This document shows, piece after piece, positions 10,926 to 18,990 of a stretch of 64,000 bases of DNA. The DNA lies in assembly GCA_026214975.1 (NCBI GenBank), contig CM047817.1:58896246-58960245 (forward strand), read 5' to 3'. Numbering within the stretch: position 1 is the stretch's first letter; the number at the start of each line of letters is the position of its first letter. The notes below the pieces were generated by a model, which saw nothing but the letters and a program-made list of their open reading frames with translations, was not told the DNA's origin and made no database searches. The position numbers were made by a program, and so were the translations under genes. The stretch is from Gentiana macrophylla (taxonomy: Eukaryota; Streptophyta; Magnoliopsida; Gentianales; Gentianaceae).

Positions 10926-11435
10926 CTACCTTCTTTGGCCATTTTTCAATCGAAAGTCCTCTTCGCGTCTATGCATTTCCTCATCTGCCCTCCTCAATTT
11001 ATCCCGCAACGCTTGAATGCTTACCATAATTTCTTGTTGCAACTCTTGTGTAAAAGGTTGCGATTCAAGCACATACTCCTTGCCATAAACGTAAAAAGAA
11101 TACCGTGTACGAGACGAATTATGACGTACCATGTATAATTGGAACCACGGCTTTGCCAATATCAAAGTTTCACCTTTGAGGGAAACCACATCACATAATA
11201 TATGACATTGATGACCTCTAACCGACAAAGGAACCAACGCTTGTCTTGTAACCCAAAACTTATTAATTCCCCCAACAAAGTAATGAGGATAATCATGTCT
11301 TTCTGTCGGCAATTTCAATTCTCTAACCACCTTACTGCTAATTAGATTCTCTTTGCCCAAATGATCAATGCACAACTCATATTCCTTCTCTAGAATAAGA
11401 CAATGGGAATAAAACATGTTGTAATCCATTACCAA
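10926..11435 (-). CDS. Retropepsin-like protein of gypsy element M, active site changed
   Basis: The 169-residue frame resembles the aspartic protease domain of gypsy Pol. LCIDHLGKENLISSKVVREL (about residues 21-40) stands where the family has a D-[ST]-G-[AS] active site. LVPLSVRGHQCHILCDVV and ETLILAKPWF (about residues 67-98) match the flap and the later [IL]LLGRPW motif. The catalytic triad is not seen: D-H-L-G replaces D-S-G, so proteolysis is doubtful. The last 40 residues are charged and probably helical. It lies between the primer site and the purine tract of M with no gag or RT, so it is the only sizeable product of the element. Expression is unknown; it could also be a decaying remnant. 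Confidence 0.55.
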   Translation of the reverse strand: MVMDYNMFYSHCLILEKEYELCIDHLGKENLISSKVVRELKLPTERHDYPHYFVGGINKFWVTRQALVPLSVRGHQCHILCDVVSLKGETLILAKPWFQLYMVRHNSSRTRYSFYVYGKEYVLESQPFTQELQQEIMVSIQALRDKLRRADEEMHRREEDFRLKNGQRR

Positions 11436-11742
11436 AAAAATTTAAATCCTAAAAAATCTCCGGTTTCACTCACTGATATATAGATATCAACCAAAAAAAT
11501 GAATCACCACAATGAGAAAACCCTAAATATGATGCTGTCAGAATTTCCAGAATTTAAATAGTGAAGTTTCATGCAGATTGTGAGCAAACGATTACGAATC
11601 TGGGAAAACTCAAAAGACGAAAGAATTAGAGCAGAGATTTTTCTAAAGGATGTCAAAATTACAGATTTTTGGAGATATAGAAGTCGATCAAACAATCATT
11701 TTTCAGAAACTGGTACAATCTGTCAAAAAATTTCAGATCGCT

Positions 11743-11756
11743 GAGCTCTGCTACCA
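11743..11756 (-). other. Primer-binding site of element M
   Basis: On the minus strand TGGTAGCAGAGCTC follows the LTR end CGCATCA after two bases. It matches the complement of the initiator tRNA-Met 3' end except for one base (TGGTATCAGAGC expected). Confidence 0.65.
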
Positions 11757-12391
11757 ACTGATGCGATTCGTGCCCAGGAAATGACTAAGGGATCAATCGA
11801 GAGCTATGGGAGACCTAGACCTAGCGTCTCCGACCTAGGACTGAGGCCAATACACAACGTCTCACTCGCGACACTGATTCGTTCTTGAAAGGTCACTCGC
11901 AAGTGATTTGTTTAAGTTGACTCGACTTAAGAAAAGTTTTACTAACTCTCAATATTAGTCTAATGTTTTTACAATGATAGTAGCTTGCCTATATATAGGC
12001 TACAAATAAAAGACTCTCCAATCTCCTAAGCAATGTGGAATAAATTACATAGTGATTTTCGCCACTTTATTTTTTGGTGGGCCTGACCTAACTCTAATAA
12101 ACCCAAATGGATTTTATTTGCTAAAAACAAACACTTAACCCAATATACTATGATATAGGCATCTCCCCGATTGGGCTTTTGGCCTACTACTACTTAAAAA
12201 AAGCATAAATAATACAAAGGACCAAAGTGGCGCCCCAAACAAATGGGCTGGCCTTATTGACACAAAAAATCAAATAAAAGACTTATAATTAATTTATCCA
12301 AGTCCATCTTAATGCTCTTCAAGCCCAATAATATAGATAGTGCATTTTATGGGCTAGTCTTCAACTTGCTTGACTGGATCACATCAATAGC

Positions 12392-13165
12392 TTTTGATGT
12401 TTAGCATGTCTTGTCACAACTGAAACTTGCCTATTGGAAATTGGTTTAGTGAACATATCAGCAGGATTAACATCAGTGCTGATCCTTTCCACTTTGACTC
12501 TCCTCCCATTCCTCAGTAAATGATATATCACATCTATATGCTTGGTTCTCTCACGATGAACCTGATACTCAACCAAGCACATTGCACTCAAACTGTCACA
12601 ATACACGCTGATTTGATCTTGATGCAGACTCAGATAATTGACTAGCCCTGATGTGATCCGTGAATGAAACATATCCGAAAATACCCGAGGACTTGATTAA
12701 AGGCACCAATAAGACGGGCACCTTGACCATTGGCTAACCTGTAACCAAGAACCTTGGTATATATCGACACCCACAAGGTTCTCTCACATCCTTGATAAGT
12801 CCGGTTTGGAATCCACCAATGTGAGAAAACACACACCAAAGCTTAAAAGCTTTAAATAAAATATAATTATCTCATCATTTGTCTGTCTAAAAAGAGTACA
12901 ACTAAATCATTTTATTGGCAACAATGAAAGATATAAAACAACTCCTAGCCAATGTGGGACAAAAATAAATACTAGAAACAAAAAATAAAATAAAAACCTA
13001 ATAAAAATAATAAAAGTCCACTAAAATCTTCCTTAAAAACAATGTGGGATAAATGATAAAATCAATAGACTCTAAGGCAAAACGTCTCATCTTCAACCAC
13101 ATCATTCCATCTTCGATCGCATCAAGCCCCTTTAACCAGATTGCCTCATTTGCTGCTTTTAACCA
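12392..13165 (-). pseudogene. Copia RNase H remnant (element K), split by a solo LTR
   Basis: Minus-strand frames give AANEAIWLKG (about 13155-13126), the solo LTR, then GLVNYLSLHQDQISVYCDSL (from 12648). SAMCL, RTKHIDVIYHLLR and STDVNPADMFTKPI follow down to about 12430. These are the C-terminal RNase H motifs of copia Pol. Just upstream (about 13166) the frame jumps directly to a GAG-pre-integrase segment, with integrase and RT missing. Because the downstream LTR (K) and the upstream LTR (L) differ, this is probably a join of two copia elements rather than a simple deletion. Confidence 0.75.
12649..13124 (-). mobile_element. Solo gypsy-type LTR, 476 bp, target duplication AGCCC
   Basis: The piece starts TGATGTGATCC and ends GATCGCATCA on the plus strand. 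It is flanked by AGCCC at 12644-12648 and 13125-13129. Removing it and one AGCCC restores the copia RNase H reading (LKG-L-VNYL). On the minus strand it has GTCCCACATTGGCTAGGAG, a TTTTATATC box and CCAATAAAATG, suggesting minus orientation. It is a recombined solo LTR of a small gypsy family; the terminal bases resemble those of M. Confidence 0.8.
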
Positions 13166-13881
13166 AGACCCGTGCCTCCTTCACAACCATACATATTTAA
13201 ATTCTTAGAAATAATAGTATTTGGAATATGTCTAAGAACCTTTTCTGACGGGTGCCCCAAACGCCGGTGCCACAACTCCATAGACTTTTTTCCATCAACA
13301 GCCAAGACCCGTGCTTCTAGACCACCGTAGAAAAAAGAAAAGTCCATCTCTACGTTCACCCAGTCCAATCAACGTCCTCGTCACTCGGTCCTGCATAACA
13401 CAAAATGAAGAAGATAGCTGAATGTGACAATCATATTCATCCAAAAATTGAGTGATAGAAAGCAAATTGCATGTCAAATTCGGGACATGTAACACATTTT
13501 CCAATTTTAAATTCCCGGGTAACATTACAGTGCCCTTATGCGATGCAAGAGAGGTACTGCCATCTGGTAGGCCAACAGGGAATTTATCAATTTCTCGAAC
13601 ATTCATTAATAAATTTTTCCACCCATTACATGATGTGTAGCTCCTTTATCGATAATCCACGATGACTGAGCTAATAATCGATCTCTCGATTTGAGCAAAT
13701 CAACGACCCTTTTCCATTGGGCTGGAATAATATTGGTTAGAGCAGCCCGATCATGACTTCGAGTCGAGCTCGACTCGCCTTCGTGCAGCAAACTCGTCAT
13801 TGCTCCTTCCTCGTTCACACTCGCATCAGTTTGGTTTTGGGCTGATTCAGAGAGATTGGACCGTCCAAAAACGATTTTCAC
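13166..13881 (-). pseudogene. Copia gag tail, protease and GAG-pre-integrase fragment (element L)
   Basis: From 13881 the frame reads a gag tail (IIPAQWKRVVDLLKSRDRLL) and the protease motif WIIDKGATHHVMGG (the family has W-I-[IL]-D-S/T-G-A-[ST]-H-H). After a stop near 13606 come VGLPDGSTSLASHKGTV, LENVLHVPNLTCNLLSITQF and, after a frameshift near 13330, the GAG-pre-integrase motif ELWHRRLGHPSEKVLRHIP. The catalytic Ser/Thr next to the Asp is Lys, and two frame breaks are present, so it is dead. Most of gag is missing; the space up to the primer site is filled with tandem repeats instead. Confidence 0.8.
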
Positions 13882-14340
13882 CGTTCAGATTTTAGGAAAT
13901 AAATAGACGAACATGCCCTCAAAATTTTGTAACGATCGGAGCCCGTTTCAATTTTGGATCGTCGTAAAAATATTCTCATGAAACAAATTGCGTGATTAGG
14001 TCGTCGCGTCGATTTCAGAAAATTGAACGTGCAAACAGAAATTCCACCGCTCGATTGTAGAAAAAAATTCCTAACAACTCCTCAAAATTTCGTCACGATC
14101 GGAATCCGTTTCGAAGTCCGATCGTCGTAAAAAACATTGTGCTGTAACAAATTGCAGCAGATCGGTCGCAGTCGATTTCTGAGAAAGTGAACCGTCTAAA
14201 TAAAAATTCCACCGTTCAGATTGTAGATAATACAATTTTGAAGAATCCCTCAAAATTTCATCATGATTGGACTCCGTTTTAGTGTGTCCGGTCATTGACG
14301 GAAAGTTTCTGCAGAATTTTTTTTTTCAATCCAGCGATTT
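13882..14340. repeat. About 2.5 tandem units of a roughly 165-bp repeat in the leader of copia L
   Basis: Units begin near 13882, 14047 and 14210 with (C)CACCG(T/C)TC.GATT and contain CTCAAAATTTCGTCACGATC, then GTCCGATCGTCGTAAAAA and GCTGTAACAAATTGCAG, or variants. The same building blocks occur in the leader of copia J (about 54960-55460), where they read in the sense direction of the element. Here they read antisense to L. Confidence 0.65.
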
Positions 14341-14350
14341 TTTCCCCCCG

Positions 14351-14368
14351 GTTATGGCTCCGATACCA
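14351..14368 (-). other. Primer-binding site of copia L
   Basis: The minus strand reads TGGTATCGGAGCCATAAC directly after the LTR end TTTTGTCA. It matches the initiator tRNA-Met complement (TGGTATCAGAGCC) with one change. Confidence 0.75.
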
Positions 14369-14519
14369 TGACAAAATTGTTGAATTTTTTTTCCTTGTAT
14401 TCAGTATATATAGTCATCATCTACCAGTAATTACCATTCTACCCTTACTAATATATAATTACAAAATATATCACATATATCACATATATCACAATATATG
14501 GTAATATCACCAAAGGTCA
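14369..14519 (-). mobile_element. Short copia 5' LTR (element L), about 150 bp
   Basis: The left end is TGACAAAATTG, adjacent to the primer site. The right end is placed at AAGGTCA (14519) to give TGAC/GTCA inverted ends; ACA two bases on is an alternative. It contains CAGTATATATAGTCATC (a TATA-like stretch) and three ATATCAC-type repeats. The right boundary is uncertain because the matching 3' LTR is absent. Confidence 0.5.
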
Positions 14520-14922
14520 CATGTTGATTAATTTGTAGTGTGATACTATTGTTTTCTATTTGATTAATAATTAATTCATCCTTACGCCACCATATACTTC
14601 CACATTAGAAATAATGTAAAGTATGTTGTGTTACAGTGTTAGGAACATTTTATGGTAAAACCCGGCATTACTCCCTAAAAAAACGATTGAAATCACAAAC
14701 GTGCGTAGCCATTAGTATATAATTCTTTCTTTCATTATATCATGTATTTGATATCATATTCTTTCATATAGATGATATATAAGTAGTCTACATTTTCGGA
14801 ATTTTTTCATCCGGGAGTGAGTAATTCTTTAAAACAAAGAGTACTAATTTTGCGTAAACATTAATGTTTTACGTTAAATCATTACAGACTCACTTCAAAA
14901 ATCACATTTTTTTCATCATTGG
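14520..14922. other. AT-rich 3' flank of the Cys-rich gene, no other gene seen
   Basis: This lies downstream (minus) of the stop codon at 14923 and should contain its 3' UTR. No clear AATAAA signal was picked out. No other feature was recognised. Confidence 0.4.
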
Positions 14923-15725
14923 TCAGCATGCAGTAGGGTCGTCGATCATTACGCGTCTTCTGTTGATTGGGCACCCTCCATTGCCACGCCCATCAGCGCA
15001 TTGTATATAACCACCAAGGTCGTTAGGGAGACGGTTTTCTTCGGCCGGACAGTGGCAGTGCGTGAAGGGGCATTCATCAGTACTACCAGGGGTATAACAT
15101 TGATAACCGGAGCACGGGTATCTAACTGGAGGGGGCGGTCCATCAGCGCATTCTATATGACCATCGGGGTGATTTTCTTCTTGTTCTGCAGGACAGTGGC
15201 AGTACATGGGGCATTCATGTGTACTACCAGGGGTAAAACAATGATAACTGGAGCAAGGGCCTGAAGGGGGCAGTCCGTCAGCGCATTCTATAGTAGCAGG
15301 ATCATTGGAGTCATAATCTTCTGGCAGCGGACAGTGGCAGCCATTGCCTATATCGGTGGGGCATTCATTACTACCAGGGGTGTCACAATCAAAATTGGAG
15401 CAAGGTTCTCCCTCTGTCTCCTCCACTAGAAGCAATTTTCTGTGAATGACGATTTTCTTTATAACTGGTTTCTTGCTCAGGGGATTAGTTTCATCACCTG
15501 ATGCACTGTTTTTCTTCTGTTCCACTGCAAATCAGTAAAGATACTTTAAAGTGCAATAATATACCGTGACTTTAAAGAATTAAGATCCTACAGAGAAGAA
15601 GAAGTTTAATTACCGGATGAGTCTTCTTCAAGGACGACGACTTTGAATTCTTCCGCCATGGCTTGTGCAGCAATGAGAACAACAATTGCCATTACCACCA
15701 GCAAAGCTTTCATTGCTGTGTTCAT
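14923..15725 (-). CDS. Secreted protein with three tandem six-cysteine repeats (two exons)
   Basis: Exon 1 is 15725-15614 and exon 2 is 15524-14923, with an 89-bp intron (GTAATT...TTTGCAG) that splits a Val codon. The result is 237 residues. Residues 1-24 are a signal peptide (MNTAMKALLVVMAIVVLIAA, then QAMA), so the product should be secreted or vacuolar. After a Lys-rich linker, three repeats follow (about residues 78-126, 127-172 and 174-216). Each has the order PC.xx.C.TPGS, ECP, CHCP, and ECADG or QCADG, with six Cys. Two more Cys lie at 222 and at the last residue. The three repeats are close in nucleotide sequence too, suggesting recent internal duplication. I do not recognise the family; the spacing differs from Bowman-Birk, potato inhibitor II and gibberellin-regulated (GASA) peptides. 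A knottin-like inhibitor or defence protein is possible but unproven. The frame is open and the splice sites are canonical, so it is probably functional. Confidence 0.75.
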
Positions 15726-15773
15726 TGTGCTTGATCGTGGGGTTCCTGTTTTCAAATTACAAAATATGGCAGG

Positions 15774-15782
15774 ATTTATATA
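15774..15782 (-). promoter_or_regulatory. TATA box of the Cys-rich gene
   Basis: The minus strand reads TATATAAAT about 50 bp upstream of the ATG at 15725. That leaves room for a short 5' UTR. The spacing and sequence fit a plant core promoter. Confidence 0.55.
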
Positions 15783-15846
15783 CTTATTTTTATTAGGTTT
15801 TAGCCTGCAGGGTTGAAAAGCTTGCAATTAATGCTGGCAATTAAGA

Positions 15847-15866
15847 TATAATAATAATAATAATAA
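15847..15866. repeat. (TAA)n microsatellite
   Basis: About six ATA/TAA units lie upstream of the Cys-rich gene. Confidence 0.8.
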
Positions 15867-15964
15867 AAAATTAAGTTAACCATGTTTATCTTTTGTTAAG
15901 ACAATAGTTTTATCATGCTTCAGGCACACCATGTCATCATGGTTCACTATATAACAATGATGGC

Positions 15965-16085
15965 AATATTGAAAATTTGAGAATTTTTTTTCCACAAATA
16001 AGGGATACATCATCATTCTTAAAATATTGGAACTTTGAGATTTTTTTTTTTCCACAAATAAGGGATACATATCATCATTCTTAAA
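15965..16085. repeat. 60-bp tandem duplication
   Basis: TCCACAAATAAGGGATACAT occurs at 15991 and again at 16051 with similar T-rich flanks, giving two copies at a 60-bp period. The overlying minus-strand ORF (15876-16133) is a product of the duplication. Confidence 0.75.
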
Positions 16086-16614
16086 TTTGATTGGATCTGG
16101 TACCCAATGTAATATGACAATTTTATAATACAATCTGTTAGAAGAAGTGTCAGATTAGTTCAAGATAGCATTACAACCATTCATTTCTAACCTCTCACAT
16201 ACGATAAAAGTGTATTATATGAAAAAGAGAGTAAAAATGAAAGGCTTCACAATGTGATGCCACTGATCTAACCTTCTACAACCGCTGCCAGACTGCATAA
16301 AATCTCTCTCAAGTAATATTTACGGCTGGACCAGGATAACACCTAAACCCATTTATTGACCGTTAACAGCTAAAGTATAATACCACCCGCAGTGTAAGAG
16401 TCAATCTGCCGTTTATCCACAGATATTAGAAGGAGATGATGACAAATTGGGTTATTATTTATATTTTTTATCTTTTATTTTTTTGGTAGAAGTAGTAGTA
16501 GTAGAGGAAGAAGTAGAACTGCTACTTTTTATTGATAATCGGAGAAGGCAGAATTTTATAAGGCATATTCCGGCCAATTAACTCCGGTTAAAACCGTCGT
16601 CAAAACATAGTTTT
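16086..16614. other. Intergenic stretch, no gene seen
   Basis: Only a small AGT-rich run (about 16489-16530) stands out. It separates the region of the Cys-rich gene from the LTR that starts at 16615. Confidence 0.45.
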
Positions 16615-18417
16615 TGTAACATCCCGGAATTTTGGAAAGGGTATTATTGTAAATGGGTTTTATATGTTTAAATCATATCCTAATTCCCTCAAAAAAAAAA
16701 AAATCATATCCTAATTAATTAATTAAAAGGAAATATTAGTTAAAAAGGATTAATTAATAAAAATGGATTTTAATTAGTTAAAGTATTTAAGAAAATAACC
16801 TCATTATTTCACTCACATTAATCCGCCGGCAGTTTTCCAAAAAAATTAGAGGAACGACGTAAGAACAGTGAGAGAGGGGAGAGCGTAATCTTCAATCGTA
16901 GGGTCAATTCGTTCATCGTTTCAATATGCTCTAGTAGAGAAAAAGGATCACCACGACGTAACGAAACATACGAATTCAACATCTCCATGTTCCGTAGGTT
17001 TTCAGTTCAGCTCTAAATTTCAAATCCTTGATCGTTTTTGGTATAAATCTGAGGTTAGGTGTTCTAGATTATTTCTAATGTATTAGTAATCGTAGAATGG
17101 TGTTTTTGGTTCATAGAAGTTACGTAGAAGTTGAGGAATCGCAGGAATCACCATTAAGTTTCTTTTGAATCGATTTCTTACCGAATTAAGGTAAGGGTTG
17201 TTCTTAATCGATGTAATTAATGTTATTTTGTTAGTTTTATTTACGGTTTTATGTTGTTTGGTATAATTTTTATAGGTTATTTATTTATTTATTTATTTCA
17301 TATTGCCAAGCTGCTGCCGAAAGAATGTTGCCGTCTGTATAGTTGCCGTAGTTGTTGCCGAAAGAATGTTTATACTACTACTACTGCCAAGCAGTCAAAT
17401 ACTAATACATCAGTGTCCCCTCAAAAAAATTATTGGACTAGTTTCATAGTGATGAATGTTGCCGTCTTTATAGTTGCCGTAGGAAAAAAAAAAAACTTAA
17501 TATGAAAATATTTCTCAAATTGTTCAAAAAGAAATAAAATAAATTTCTCAAAAAAAAAGAAAAAAGATGAAAATAAGAGAACTTTGCAGACAAGTAAAGG
17601 TTTAGAAAGAAAAAAAAAAAACATTTTAATTATTTCTTTATTTTTCTTCCCAAATAAATTACGTAATTGTTTTCTTGAAAAATAAAATAAAATAAAATAA
17701 GATGCAAAGGTAATAATCTTGTGTCAAAAAATTGACACAAGTGATTATTGTAATGTATACGTTTTTCGAATGAATGAATTATATAATAGGTATAAATGTG
17801 TTTGGCAGGCGCTAATGTGTCTGTTAACCTTATCTATATGATTTCCCGAGTACAACTTATTATTGATTGGTATCCATGCCTTCGAAGGCATTATATGTTA
17901 TGTTGTAATGTCTAACTACGTCTTCTGGTAGCCTTGACTCAGCACAACAACTGAGACCCCCTGCGGGGAGAAGGTGGGAGCGTTGGAAGACATTTGTTTT
18001 GGCCTTGTGGTATGTTGACTTAGTAGTCAACGGTCCTTTTAGAATGTGTTAGGTAGTGTAATTAGTTGTCTAGAGCTAGATGTCCCTATGAAGTCTTTTA
18101 TGTGAATGAATGAAGTGGTTAGACTTAACTCATAAATTACATATCTGCGTGTCTAAAAGATAATTAAAACATCTTTATCAATAGTGAGGCGCATCTATTC
18201 TTCTTAGTATGGGACTATTACACCTCTTTTCTTGGACAGTATTGTCCATGCCCTTGAGGTGCTTCCCATGTTGCGGTGTAGTTTTTCACCGTGCGTAGTG
18301 TCCTTTAATATTGATGTAACAAACCTAACTTGTGCAAGGATATACTACGGAGCTAGTGGAGGGTGAGCGAGCTCTACTATTACAACCTATGTGGTAGTGA
18401 TTGTAGAAAGTATTAAT

Positions 18418-18491
<74 letters not shown>

Positions 18492-18975
18492 ATTTAATTG
18501 TACTCGATTCTTCTACCCGTTACTAAGAACGTATTTACTTATTTCCTCTTCTTATTGTCCCACCCCGTGAAAAGTGGTGTATTTGTAGGTTGTTTTGAGG
18601 CCACCGAGGAGTGACCCAGAGATCATGCTAATGAAGTTTACTTTTCTTTATTGCATTGTATTTTGGCATAAATTCTATCATCCTTTGTACTGTTGAAATA
18701 TTAGTAGTTCCAGTTTATGGGTATCAACATGTAATGGATTCAATTTGTATTTGATGATTATAATAATTCTCTTGATGATGTAATAGATGCAGTCTGCGTT
18801 GCTTTTCATCGTTAATTAGTCGTTTTAGTTATCTTAGTCTGTCGTTTTGTCTTCCGCTTGTTCTCTGATATTTTCTTACGTAAGACTTACGTGTATAATT
18901 AGATTAACTTTTGATTATATGCGTGCCAGAAGTTTTTTGCCGGATATGGACTCGGTATACGGGACATGGGCGTCA
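16615..18975 (+). mobile_element. Long gypsy 5' LTR (element F), about 2.4 kb
   Basis: It starts TGTAACATCCCGGAATTTT, a beginning common in Del/Tekay-type chromoviruses. It ends near CGTCATA, directly before TTGGTATCAGAG, an initiator tRNA-Met primer site. It contains a long TA microsatellite at 18420-18488, a TTTATTTA run at about 17281, and short repeats of TGTTGCCGTCT.TATAGTTGCC (about 17323 and 17458). A matching 3' LTR was not found in the window. The small ORFs inside it are not credible genes. Confidence 0.65.
18420..18488. repeat. (TA)n microsatellite
   Basis: An unbroken TA run of about 34 units inside the LTR of F. No function is implied. Confidence 0.95.
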
Positions 18976-18978
18976 TAG

Positions 18979-18990
18979 TTGGTATCAGAG
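18979..18990 (+). other. Primer-binding site of gypsy F
   Basis: TTGGTATCAGAG lies three to four bases after the LTR end and complements the 3' end of initiator tRNA-Met. Confidence 0.7.

Larger units (their letters stand above)
9612..12386 (-). mobile_element. Small non-autonomous Ty3/gypsy element M with ATAGC target duplication
   Basis: Two direct repeats bound the element: 9612-10244 and 11759-12386. In sense orientation both start TGATGTGAT and end (G/C)CATCA. The 5-bp duplication ATAGC lies at 9607-9611 and 12387-12391. In minus orientation the right copy is the 5' LTR, followed by TTGGTAGCAGAGCTC (an initiator tRNA-Met primer site with one mismatch). The left copy is preceded by a purine tract AAAAAGGGAGGGA. 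The 1.5-kb interior holds one protease-like ORF and, next to the purine tract, a frame reading DSRTNPFKKGGND, a typical gypsy pol end. RT, RNase H and integrase are absent. The left LTR has an internal 61-bp duplication; the right LTR has an extra segment at about 12140-12215. Confidence 0.85.

Noticed and set aside
14923..15264. Alternative frames on both strands over the Cys-rich gene (15001-15264 plus, 14949-15143 minus)
   Set aside because: They only mirror the three-fold DNA repeat of the real gene and lack signal peptide or splice sites.
18420..18488. Long TA run as an origin or regulatory site
   Set aside because: Simple microsatellite; nothing links it to a function.
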